In this document: piece after piece, positions 27,401 through 37,975 of the stretch
How positions within the stretch are numbered: position 1 is the stretch's first letter
How the letters are laid out: each line of letters opens with the position of its first letter
Source of the DNA: Psoroptes ovis
Lineage: Eukaryota; Arthropoda; Arachnida; Sarcoptiformes; Psoroptidae
Direction: 5' to 3'
NCBI GenBank assembly: GCA_002943765.1
Contig: PQWQ01000005.1
Span: forward strand, 1,860,001 to 1,924,000
Length of the DNA stretch: 64,000 nt
Notes under the pieces: generated by a model
Database searches by the model: none
Told to the model about the DNA's origin: nothing
What the model saw: the letters and a program-made list of their open reading frames with translations, nothing else
Program-made: the position numbers and the translations under genes

Positions 27401-30400
27401 ATAGATAGATTTCGTTCATTACCCTTTGCGCCCTTTGCTAATTTTTTTAAATTTAATTTGTCTCCATAAATTTTCATTAACAAAAAAATTTGTCCGTCAT
27501 TGAATTATCGGCTTTGAAAAAAAAGGGTTAAGTGAAAAAACTAATAATAATGAGATTTCCATTTTCATTTTTGACCATTTTTTTTTGCCCATTTCCCACT
27601 ATCTCTTCCTACTTTCCTATCCGTCTTCTCCTCTTATTTCTTGTTTATCTTCATTTTTTTTCCTCCTCCTCCTCCTCACTTTTCTTCTCTATTTCCTCCT
27701 TCTTCATTTTCATTTTTTTCCCGTCTCTACTCCTCCTCAATCTCCTGCTAAAATGCATTGACAATGACAAGTATCGTATAATGGATAATAATGACAATCA
27801 AAAATATTAGGCTGTCCCATAAGTTATTGCCGTTTTTCAAATGGAAAAAAATCTAAAAAACGGCAAGAACTTATGGGACAACCTAATATAAAAAAATTTT
27901 CGATTTATACATGAAAAGTTTTTTTCTTGTATAAATCGAAAATTTTTTTTTCTCCTAAATTCTTCTTCCCGTTTCAAGCGGGATTCATTAATTTTCATTT
28001 TTTTTTTTGTTTGTGTGTTTGAGTAATGTTATGTTAATATGTTAATATATGAATGAAACACACAAACAAACAAAATGAGTGAATAAAAAAGAAGAAAAAA
28101 AAATGAGGAAAATTTTAATCATCAACATACAGAGTTTAAAGTTTAAATTTAGTGTTTTGAAATTAATTTTCGTAGTTTTCAAATTGAATTTCGTAATTTC
28201 ACTGTTGAAAATTGCATTTAAAACTATGAAAATCAACTTGAAAACTATGAAAATTAACTGTTAAACTACGAATTAAAACTTGAAATCCTGTATTAAATAT
28301 TGATATATATCGGGACACATTGTTATATTAACAATTATTTATACAGTGCAAGTATATGCACTGTATATAACGCTATATGTATGCAGCATATGTACATACA
28401 ATACACATTGTACATACATTATTGCATCGTATACATACGCATGTATAATGCATAAAGACATAATGGAAAATACTTCCGGGTTTTTTTTTCTTTATTTTTG
28501 CTTTTATCATTTATTTCTTTCAAAAACACATTCATACATTAAATTACTTTTTACCTCGATGAAGATGCTTAAGAAATAATATGCATCAATGGGATGTTTA
28601 CACACATATACATTGAATACATCCAATACGTACACTCATATATATATGTGTGTTCAGCACATATACACTCCTCTATATACACGTAATTATTATGTAATTT
28701 ATATAACTGTTTATACACGTGTATATTTTTATAGGTTTATATATAAATAAATAAAGGTATTTCACGCGACAGCATCGACTCAAAGATTCCATTTGATGAA
28801 TCGATTTCGGTAATCGAGTGTATTAAACTGAAAATTTTGGGCTAGAAAAGATTTTGGGTAAAAAGATATTTTTTTTTCTGGAAGTAAAGGGTTATCAAAT
28901 CGAAACGAAACAATATAATCGATGTTTGAGCATTTTGGGTCGTTCGTAAAGTTTTTTCTGATTAACTTGCATTGTATCGAATGAACAACTGCAACATAAA
29001 TCGGTACTTGCACGTGCATAAAGGCTCTTATTTTATAATTTTGATTTTAATTATGGCAATTAATTAATCATAATTAATTAATTAATTTTTAATTACAATT
29101 TTTTCTCGTATACAGGAAATCAACAATTAAATGTAAATAATAATAATAATAATGATACGACAGTACCACAATCATCATCAACAGCATCTACATCATTATC
29201 ATCATCGACTACTACATCATCATCATCATCATCATCATCGACGACAACAGGTGTACAACAACAACAGCAACCATCATCGATAACAACATCGACTACGGCC
29301 ACTGGAACGCCTCCGCTATCATCTGCATCATCGACAATGGCGGCATCGGGAAATGGCCACCACCACCACCACCACAATCCCCATCAACATCCTCCTCATC
29401 CTCAGCAGCAGCAGCAACAACAACAACAATCGCAACAATTTACCGATGCCGATTCAAACAGTGGTAATAATCCTAGCTCGAAAGCATTTGTACCTTGTAA
29501 AGTATGCGGTGATAAAGCATCCGGTTATCATTATGGTGTGACCAGTTGTGAAGGTTGTAAAGTAAGTAATTCAAAAAAACGAAAAAAAAAAATAATCGAA
29601 AAATATAGATTTTATACAGAGAAAGTTTTATCATCGTATAAAATTATTATTTCAATTATTCATATTATGTTTATATGAGTAATTACACATTTAAAGAAAA
29701 AAAATAACGGAAGAAAATTTCACGTGAAAAAAAAATTCACTATTAAGGTCAAATTGACATATGAATGAATGAATGAATGAACAAAGAACAAACAAAAACA
29801 TTCAAAAAATGTCTTTGATAGAGAAATTTTCGAAAAACTACAACACTATCTCTAGGTCTATTACTACAACAATCGATCAGTTATGATAGCAAAGAAAAAT
29901 CACATTTACAGAACCTGTTGTTGTCGTTTTATCTTTGATCAACAAACAGATTGTTGTTCCTGTCAACAGAAAGAAAAATGTCTGAAACTTGTTTCTATTC
30001 AATAAAAAGGAAATTCGTCGTCTAACTGTTGCACGTGTTGCGTACGTACGTGTTTTTTTGCGTGTTGTGTGTTTGTGTGTTTGTGCGTATTGTTTGTGTA
30101 CGTGTGTGTATACAATGTATGTACATTGACACTGTACAAACATTTATTTGTTTGTAGACAGCATACACTAACAATGTACAAACAAACAAACAAACAAAAC
30201 TTGCTGAATTGAAATGAATAATTATACGAAATTTACTTCCGGATTTTTTTTGTTTGAATTTTTTTCATTCCTTTTATTTGTTTCACTTTCACTTACTTCT
30301 TTTATTCAAGTCGAATGGATATTACTTAGGGATTTTATTCATTTGAAATTTCAAGGATCAGGCCCTAGAATTAAGGATCAATGACCTTAGAATAAAAGAT

Positions 30401-33400
30401 TAATGACCCTAGAATCGTGCATTCCATGGGCAAAACGATCATGGATTTAGGGTCTTAGGATCAAGAATTCAGGATCCTCGTATCAAGGATTGTTAGTTCT
30501 AGAACCAACGACTAAGATGATTCTGAACTCAACAGTCTTAGCAGCTATCAATGTAGAATAAAATCGCTTGATTCGCTTCGTAGATATATCGTATAGACGT
30601 CAAAGGCTTAAGAAATGATTTATGATTGACACAAACACCACTTTGTTGCAAGCGAAATGACAAAAACTATCATCTATTCTCCATTTCTTTTATGTGTACC
30701 ATTGTTCATTATCTTCTATGAATAATGTCACAGAAGAAATTTACGGAAAATTTCCCGTTAAAGAACTTACCATTAACATAAACATTGAACAATGGCAAAA
30801 ATGAGGAGGAAAATGAAAATCCCGGAAATATTTTTTTAAATGACAGTAAAACCTGTTATTTGAGAGCTGTTGCAGCAGCAGCAGCAGCCATTGTTGATAC
30901 ATTTCAATTGTCAAATTTTGTCAAATTTCTTTGTTCTTCACCATCATTATCATCATCGGTAAATGTCATTTTCTAATGATATTCATCATATATCCATATA
31001 AACACCGCTCAAAATTCAATGATCAAGATCAAAATCAAAGTTTTTTTTTGACGATTATTTCTCGTGTATCAAATTCCCCACCCGATCGATGGTCGTTCGG
31101 CTTCACAGCGATTCGTGTGACAGCTCAGCGGTCATTCGGCAGCTATCTGGTCGCAGTTGACATCATCGGGCATCCATTAGACATTTTTGGTCATGTCCGT
31201 TGATCAGCGTCAGAGTTTGATTGGTTCCGAAGATACCGCAAAGATCTATTTGACAATCAATTTTGGTTCTCATAAGACATTATTTTAATGGTAATCCATA
31301 CAAACATTGATCACAAATGATCATTGAACACGGAAACGCTGTGAACATTGAAGCGGAATTGATTGATAGACCAAAATTCATGCGATTTAATCCTATCGGT
31401 TCAAATAATTTTTTAAAATTTTAAATGTTTTAATCATTAAATTTTTTTTTTAAATTCATTACAATTAAAATAATAATGATGATATTTGTGACAATAATTA
31501 ATATTTTTAAGAAAATATTAATTATATAAGATTGTAGATAGCTGTATAATTATAATTATGATTATAATCATTGAATATGATTAATGTTATTAATTATTAT
31601 TTCAATTATTATTTTTATTATTCATAATTATTATTATTTTGAATTATGATCATCATAATTAATAAATAATAATTATACGCGGAAATGTTTAATATTATTT
31701 GATGATATTAATGATTAATGTCTTGATTCCTTAATTTTCTTAATTTTATTCAAATCATTGTTAAAAGGGTTTTTTTCGTCGTTCAATACAAAAACAAATT
31801 GAATATCGTTGTTTACGTGATGGTAAATGTTTAATAATACGTTTGAATCGTAATCGTTGCCAGTATTGTCGTTTTAAAAAATGTTTGGCTGTTGGAATGT
31901 CCAGAGATTGTATGTACAATTTGATATTTTTTTTATAATGAATTCGAATCAATTGAATCATTTTCCAAAATTTAGCCGTACGCTATGGTCGTGTACCGAA
32001 AAAATCTAAAGAAAAAGAACGATTGGATAATGATAATAATAACAATAATAGCAATGGAAGCAATAATAATAGTCATAGTAAACGTATAACGCAAATCGCT
32101 GAAGCTGATCAATCATCAAATGTTGATAATGAATCAAAAGATTTAGCTTGTTATGAAATTGTATTGACCATATCGCAAGCACATCATGATAATTGTTCAT
32201 ATACAAACGAGAAGATTAAAGGAATCAATAAGAAACCGATATTCTTGGTAAGTCTATAGCCTTACATAGGCTAGCTTGCTTGATTACTTGACCATCAATC
32301 GATTTTCATTCAATTTAAATTCACAGATTTCAAATCAATTGAAACATGAGAATGAAACATGTTTATCACCAGACATTGGTTCCGTATCGGAAAGTTTGGA
32401 GGTGCAAAAAATTGAATTATGGGAAAATTTAGCCCTACTCATCACCCCATGTATTCAACGTGTGGTAGAATTTGCTAAACGTATCCCAGGCTTCTCCGAT
32501 CTAACACAAGATGATCAACTAATATTGATTAAATTAGGTTTTTTCGAAGTATGGCTAGTTCATATATCGAAAACCATTGATTTTATTGAAAATACGCTGA
32601 CATTTGCTGATGGTTCATATTTGAGCAGGAGACAATTGGAGTTGATGTTTAATGTAAGTGAATTTGATTGATTTCATTCCAACTAATTAAATTAAACAAT
32701 CAATTAATCGATTGTTTGTCTCAAAATTTAGCATGAATTTGTTGGCAATCTATTCCATCTCATGTCTGGATTACAGAATTTAAATTTAACAGATGAAGAA
32801 GTGGCATTATTTTCGGCCATAATCATATTACAATCCGGTAAATTTGTTCGAATTGAATTGATTTTAATTATGATATAATAAATTTGATTTGATTTCATTA
32901 ATTTCGAAATAGATCGACCACAAATATATGATGTAAAAGCAATCAATAAAATACAAGAAACAATCATAGCAGCATTAAAATTTCAAATCGCAAAACATCG
33001 TGAAAATGAAGGACTACAAACGACGTTTCAAAAGTTGATGATGAAAATCAATGAACTACGAGCCCTAGGGTCATCACATTCCCTACATTTACAATGGTTC
33101 CGAACGAATTGGTCTCGATTAAAGCTACCACCATTATTTGCCGAAATATTTGATATACCGAAAATGTCCACGTTTTTACAGCAGCAGCAACAACATCATC
33201 ATCATCAACATCAACAACAATTACAACCAATCAATAGTAATAATGATGGTGATGATAATGGTGTTGATGATGCTATAATGACCAATGCTTCAATAGTACC
33301 AGCAGCTCCAGGGGCAACAACGCTCATACATCAAGAACCAACCGCCAATGATAATCAAAATCAAATTGCAACATCATCGATTCAAGTACAAATACAACCG

Positions 33401-33700
33401 GCAACAACAACACAAACAATAATTAAAACTGAACCATTTGAACAAATACAAATGATTAATGATGCAAACGATATACAGACATCATCGACGGCTAATATCA
33501 ATGACCATCTTAATCATAATCATCAACAACATCAAATTCAACATCATTCAAATACACATACACATCATCATCATCTTCAACATTCCAATCATCAGCAACA
33601 GCATCATCATCATCAGCAGCAGCAATCGCAGCAACAACAAATGCCGATGACATTGAAATTAGAAGATAATAACAGTAATAATAATGGTAGTGATTGCTAA
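19108..33700 (+). CDS. Eip78C: E78 nuclear receptor (NR1E family), long isoform from first exon A
   Basis: Exons 19108-21466, 29116-29561, 31768-31909, 31976-32247, 32327-32653, 32732-32837 and 32913-33700 give 1479 residues; all phases agree. The ATG follows an in-frame TAA. The DNA-binding domain (residues ~912-980) has CKVCGDKASGYHYGVTSCEG, the P-box CEGCKG, GFFRRSIQKQIEYRC and CQYCRFKKCLAVGMSRDS, then a RYGRVPKK extension. The exon break after CEGCK is the classic receptor intron site. The ligand-binding domain has VVEFAKRIPGFSDLTQDDQ and LIKLGFFEVWL and ends in the activation helix PPLFAEIFDIPK. The ...YRCLRDGKC finger and the intact last helix point to E78 rather than E75 or Rev-erb. 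The C-terminal extension is Gln/His-rich with two psi-K-x-E sites (IKTE, LKLE) that could be sumoylated. In Drosophila this is an ecdysone-induced early gene. Confidence 0.93.
21623..21657. promoter_or_regulatory. Pair of AAGGTCA nuclear-receptor half-sites
   Basis: ATGACCTTATC occurs twice exactly, at 21623-21633 and 21647-21657. On the minus strand each reads GATAAGGTCAT, an AGGTCA half-site with an A/T-rich 5' flank, the form bound by monomeric E75/E78/ROR-type receptors. The starts are 24 bp apart, about two helical turns. The pair lies about 155 bp inside the intron after E78 exon A. Function is inferred. Confidence 0.45.
22336..22443. mobile_element. Decayed mariner-like inverted-repeat element
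   Basis: The left end TGGGTCGTTCGGAAAGTTTT (from about 22337) and the reverse complement of the right end (TTTGGATTGTCCGAAAAATT, from about 22442) align with several mismatches, in the style of mariner terminal repeats. The ~55 bp interior has no coding content. Weak as a single case, stronger because a near-identical end occurs at 28936. Confidence 0.45.
22947..23040. mobile_element. Decayed mariner-like inverted-repeat element
   Basis: The left arm GTCCGTAAAGTTCTGACCAAA (22952 on) faces a right arm TTTGGACCAAAACTTTCGGAC (about 23011-23031), complementary apart from a few substitutions and one indel. It resembles a short non-autonomous mariner derivative of about 90 bp. Confidence 0.45.
24217..25588 (+). 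CDS. Eip78C: E78 alternative first coding exon B (short isoform)
   Basis: The ATG at 24217 has an in-frame TAA nine bases upstream. The exon encodes 457 residues plus one base and ends CGA AGA AAA G|GTCAGG, the same phase 1 as exon A, so it also joins the 29116 exon in frame, giving a 1150-residue receptor. It starts MTSMDYYTLDNKHCP, then Gly, Ser/Thr, Asn, Gln and finally long His runs, ending in RRK. It shares no obvious sequence with exon A beyond composition, so the two isoforms would differ only in the N-terminal activation region. No splice acceptor suited to making it an internal exon is apparent, which argues for its own promoter. Confidence 0.8.
27807..27886. mobile_element. 80 bp mariner-type MITE with TA target duplication
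   Basis: The ends read TTAGGCTGTCCCATAAGT... and, from the other side, TTAGGTTGTCCCATAAGT.... The two arms match at 29 of 31 positions and the element is flanked by TA on both sides (27805-27806, 27887-27888). This is the terminal sequence and target-site pattern of Tc1/mariner elements. Nothing but the arms and a ~17 bp centre remains, so it is non-autonomous. The low divergence of the arms suggests a fairly recent insertion. Confidence 0.85.
27890..27949. repeat. Perfect 22 bp inverted repeat
   Basis: Arms at 27890-27911 and 27928-27949 (core TTTTCGATTTATACA) are perfectly complementary around a 16-base loop. It directly abuts the mariner-type MITE. Confidence 0.9.
28341..28366. repeat. 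Perfect 10 bp palindrome
   Basis: ATACAGTGCA, six-base loop AGTATA, then TGCACTGTAT, in an E78 intron rich in CA/TA repeats. Confidence 0.8.
28936..28955. mobile_element. Solitary mariner-like terminal repeat
   Basis: GGGTCGTTCGTAAAGTTTT matches the left end of the element at 22336 at 18 of 19 positions. I found no partner end nearby, so this is probably a remnant. Confidence 0.35.
29116..29561 (+). CDS. Eip78C: E78 common exon with first zinc finger
   Basis: The acceptor TATACAG|GAAAT receives either first exon (G + GA gives Gly). It encodes an Asn/Ser/Thr/His/Gln-rich linker, then the first receptor zinc finger, stopping exactly after CEGCK at the donor GTAAGT. Both isoforms must use it to make a full DNA-binding domain. 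Confidence 0.92.
29746..29760. promoter_or_regulatory. Inverted AGGTCA pair with 3-base spacer
   Basis: AGGTCA AAT TGACAT fits an IR3 nuclear-receptor element with one mismatch in the second half. It is intronic in a nuclear receptor gene. Short enough to arise by chance. Confidence 0.3.
30360..30425 (+). repeat. Degenerate ~22 bp tandem repeat
   Basis: Three diverged copies of a unit like AGAATTAAGGATCAATGACC run through this stretch, with looser relatives (GGATCAAG, TAGAACC) to about 30510. Part of the E78 intron. Confidence 0.5.
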
Positions 33701-35226
33701 CATAATGATTCATTAACCCTTTATGATCATTGATGACCGTGATGACGCTCATGATGATGATGATGATGATGTACGTGCACAGTGTGTATTGATCAATTTT
33801 TGTAAATACTATACTATAAACACGCGCACTTTTTATCACATAAATTTAACTCTTTCATCACCTAATTATCAATTATTATTATTTGTTATTTATTATCATT
33901 ATTACTTATAAGTTTATAAATATATTTGTAATTTGAATTATTTGTATTTTAATTTTTTTTTCTTTGTTTTTTCTTTTTGTTTGTTGTATTGTTCATTTGT
34001 TATGACTAATTGATTAATGAAATCCATTGAATTGAATTTTTGGATGAATTGTTTTTGTTTTTTTTATATCATTAATCATTTGATCAATTAATTATAATAT
34101 CATTCATATTTAAACATTTATCTTACATTATTATCATTGTTTTACTTTAATTTTTCCCATAAAACAACAAATATTTCCATCTTTTTTTTTAAACATATTT
34201 TTCTAATCATATGACATGAATATGAATCATTTAGTTATGATCAACGGGTTTTCACCATAATCATTTTTTTTTTTTAATTTTCCATTAAATCATTGTTATT
34301 GGGCTAGGATTATCGGGGAAATGCCACCAAATTTTTATTGTTGTTTTCAATTTTTACACCGACACACACACATACATAATATGTTTTATCAAATTGTTCC
34401 GATCGGGAAAAATGGACCTAAAATCTTAAAAATTTTACTTCGGACCAAAGTCTTTTGGACCAAATTTACAAAAAAATTCACAAGTTTTGATTGATTTACC
34501 AAAATTTTACAAATTTACAATTTTTCGGATGATCAAATTACTTTTTGCTTTTTTTGGACAATTTTACAATTTACAATTTTGAATCAATTTTACAAATCAA
34601 ATACCAAGCCAATGTCACTGCCGATGTCAATTTGCTTCGTAATTAATTAATCGATTAATGATTAATGAATCTGTTTTCCAAATTTTTACCAAGATTTTAC
34701 CGAAATTCTTCAAAATTCTTTTTCTTTTTGAATTACTTTATACACTTGAGATACTTGTAAACACACACACACACCCACACACAAGCCTCTAAAACACGCG
34801 CACATTTCTGTAGAAAGAAAATCAATATTTTGATCAGAGAAAATCTTTGTCAAAGGGTTATGATGGACTATTTTTTTCACAAAGATTTAAGGTCATCGAA
34901 TATCTTAGGATTAAGTGTATGAAGACGCTCAAATGATCGAGGTTCAAAGAACTAAAGTTCAAAATTGTTCAAATACACGATTATCATTTAAATTTAATGT
35001 GACCACAATAAAATATTTATTTATTTATTATCATTATTATTAATTACATTTTACACATTGATTTAACCCTTTTTTTCTTTCTCTTTTTTTTCCTGGAAAC
35101 ATCATTCTAATTATTTATAATTTATTAATTATTACTTTTATTATTTCTATTATCATACATTTATAAATAATAAATATATTCATAATAAGATACAAATGAT
35201 GAAATAACATTAATAATCACCATTAA
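33701..35226. other. Convergent 3' region of E78 and the 758-residue gene
   Basis: E78 3' UTR followed by AT-rich sequence with repeated TTTTACAAATTTACAA-like words at 34480-34600 and a CA run near 34762. A plus-strand AATAAA at 35007-35012 and a minus-strand AATAAA (TTTATT at 35122-35127) are the candidate poly(A) signals of the two converging genes. No gene seen. Confidence 0.55.
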
Positions 35227-37578
35227 TCAATTAAAATATGGACAAAATGGTAAATTATTATCGGCCATCGATTCAAGTACCGATGCTAGTCCATGTAATT
35301 GTATATTATCTGGTATATTCTGTTGATTATCCATAATATTACTACCAATTGTCGATTCTAATCGTATCATTTGTTTACGACCAATCAATAATTTTTCAAT
35401 TTGATTTAAAAATTGTTTAATCGATTGCTGTTGATGATATGAATCATTTGATTTTAGCTTAATCCATAAATATTTTAAAAAATCATAATCATCAAATATA
35501 TTTGGATCGAAACGTTTTAATATTGATAAATGATGATGTTGTTGTTGTTGTTGTTGATTATTTGTATCCAATGTTGATGATGATGAAGTTGTTGCTGATG
35601 GTGTAGATAGATAATGATAATTGGATGTCATTTGAAAATAATTTTGTGTATCATTATTTTTGAATGATTGATTCATTAACTTATATTTACGATCAATTTC
35701 TTGAAAATTTTTCCATAAATTATCATTTTCATTCATGATTGATAATTTTTCCAATGATAATTTCAATTCATCTGTACGTTTTTGTCGATATTCATCAATG
35801 TCTGTTGATTTTTGAGCAGGTTTTTGATTTTGATTATTACTATTACAATTTGAATCCTTATTTTTTAATCGTAACGCTACATTGTGTTGATTTTTGAGCC
35901 AATTTTCATCTGTCAAGATTGATACTTTGATTTTTTCCTCCCTATTTTCCCTGTTTGATACGGGTTGTTTTAATTTTTGTAATAATTTACGACGTAAATA
36001 TTGTTTACGAGTGTTTTCACTTTGATTATTTACATTCAAATCGATTAATTCAATTCGCATTGAACGTTGATCAATCATTGATTGTCGTAATTTTCTATGC
36101 TGATCATTTGATTCATCAAACAATGTCTCATCTTCGGAATTGAATGGATTCATATATGTATGATCTTCGTAGAAATTTTTGATTCGTCGATGTTTTTCAT
36201 TATCTTCGAATTTTGTTTGGGCATTTTGGTTTGTTCCATCCTCATTATCTTCTTGTTCTTGATCTTCTTCAATAAACCATGATTGTTTACGGAGATTTTT
36301 TTTCAAAAAACGAAAATTTGTTTGAAATAAAAATGATTCCATTTTTACACCTTGATTTAATTGCCGATGCCAACCACTATTGCGAAATTTATGATTTACA
36401 TTTTTAGTTTTTTTAAAATTTTGTTGCGATATTAACAATACTTTTGATGGAATGGCTTGCTCACTTTCCGGTATAATCAATGTTGTCATATTGCGGCAAT
36501 TTTTAATCGAATCCAATATCTGCCGTCGACCTTCTAATGTTCGAATAAAATTCTGCGCTATCCTCGATGTACATGAATAACGGATCAAATTGAAAACATT
36601 TCCATAACGTGGTAATGATGATAGATAATCTTTACGCAATATTTGTTTACGTATTTTGCGACAAATCGATTTCGGTTGCTTTTGTTCATTGACCATTGAT
36701 TGTTCATTATTTTTTGCTGAAATATTTGGGATTAAATTTGAATTTGAAACTGATTGTGATTCGATGGGATCTGATTTAAATTTTTTCCTATCCAGATCAT
36801 CATTGTTATTGTCGTTGCCATCATCATTATCTTCTAATTCAGAATAAAAGCTTAATTCATATGAATTTTGGCCAATTATCATTGATTGATTATCATCTAA
36901 TTGGCCATCATCATTTCGAACATTATTGATAATAGTGTTTTCATAATCAGAATCAATAAAATATGGACGATCATTACCGGTGATCAATTGATGATCATTA
37001 GTTTTGCTACGATTGAATGCACGTCTTCGTTTTTTTGCTTCTATTTTTTCAATTATATCATCCATAGGGTCATATAACATGTTTTCACGAAATAATCGAA
37101 ACATTTTCTTTTCCTGCAATTATTGATCGACGATTAAAATATATCATCAATTATTCATAATCTAATCACAAAAACATTGATCACTTACATTGAATTTTAA
37201 TTTAAGTAAATTGGAATTGATCAAAGCTTCATCTTCACAATGAATATTAGCCATTTCTTGATTTATTTGTCGTGAATTATGCTGCTGCTGTCGCGGCATT
37301 TCATCACTAACAAAATAATTAAACAATAATCTATTGATATCATCAATATCTTTAGCATTAAAATCACCAAGAAATCCATCGATTGATGTTTCAATCAAGG
37401 ATTTCTGCGGTGGTATCATTAATTGTTTATCTTGTTGTTGTCGACTATTATTTCTTTGATCATTATTATCATCATGTTTAACATTAAAATAATCTAAAAT
37501 ATCATTGAAATTTTGCATTGATTCCATCGATTGTTGAATACCTGATGGTCCTGGTTGTTGATGCTGAAGACTATTCAT
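35227..37578 (-). CDS. Unrecognised charged Asn/Gln-rich protein, 758 residues
   Basis: Two exons, 37578-37189 and 37113-35227, joined in phase 0 across a 75 bp GTAAGT..TTGCAG intron. The ATG follows an in-frame TAA GTT. I do not recognise the family. The N-terminal ~130 residues include helical-looking FNDILDYFNVKH and IDDINRLLFNYFVSDEM. The splice junction runs into EKKMFRLFRENMLYDPMDDI and a basic EAKKRRRAF, a possible nuclear signal. A middle block (about 290-400) is rich in Lys/Arg/Phe. Then come a Lys-rich, possibly coiled segment (about 550-610) and a C-terminal globular-looking block, DDYDFLKYLWIKLK through FLNQIEKLLIGRKQM to the end. No signal peptide or membrane span. Codon and amino-acid style match the neighbours, so it is a real native gene. 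A distant AATF/Che-1-like C-terminus was considered but not supported. Confidence 0.8.
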
Positions 37579-37741
37579 AACTTAGCAATTGGAATATCGA
37601 AATTTAAATAAAATTAAATGATGTATGAGATGCACCAAATTGAAATAAATTGCACCGCTTTTAACCTAAAAACACTTTTGATCGACTATTTCGACATAAG
37701 TAGGAATCGGTAGCAAAATTTAAAAAAATTCAAAAATTTTT

Positions 37742-37747
37742 TTTATT
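37742..37747 (-). terminator. Candidate poly(A) signal of LAMTOR1
   Basis: TTTATT on plus is AATAAA on minus, about 230 bases after the LAMTOR1 stop and about 160 bases before the next minus-strand gene. Confidence 0.35.
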
Positions 37748-37975
37748 CAAATCAAAATATTAATCAAATAAATTATTTTGATCTATTTGTATTCATTTAA
37801 TTATAATTAATGTTATCATTTTAATTGATTATTTATATACATTAATATATGCAAAAAAATATACGATGATTCTTTTTTTCAAATGTTTTTGACAAATTTT
37901 ATGAGGACGTGTTTTTATTATCAACAATTTTCAAAAAATTCCGATTTCCAATTGGAAATTTTGTATTTCCAAAAT

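Larger units (their letters stand above)
25589..29115 (+). other. Second part of the E78 long intron
   Basis: There are 3.5 kb of intron common to both isoforms. It contains a TCC-rich pyrimidine tract at about 27660-27750, a mariner-type MITE at 27807-27886, a perfect 22 bp palindrome at 27890-27949, a 10 bp palindrome at 28341-28366, TA/CA-rich sequence to 28740 and a solitary mariner-like end at 28936-28955. The acceptor is CGTATACAG at 29115. No gene seen. Confidence 0.6.
29562..31767 (+). other. E78 intron splitting the two zinc fingers
   Basis: 2.2 kb intron. It holds an AGGTCA-AAT-TGACAT inverted half-site pair at 29746-29760, TG/CA-rich sequence at 30050-30190, a degenerate repeat of about 22 bases at 30360-30425 and a GC-rich patch at about 31075-31215. 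The last 500 bp is extremely AT-rich. An internal E78 promoter making a finger-less isoform, as in Drosophila, could lie here, but no start is provable. Confidence 0.5.

Noticed and set aside
29877..30193. Minus-strand frames in the E78 intron
   Set aside because: They are translations of TG/CA-rich sequence with no domain.
19108..33700. Calling the receptor E75 instead of E78
   Set aside because: The DNA-binding domain has YHYGVTSCEGCK and EYRCLRDGKC and the ligand domain ends in PPLFAEIFDIPK; these fit E78, not E75.
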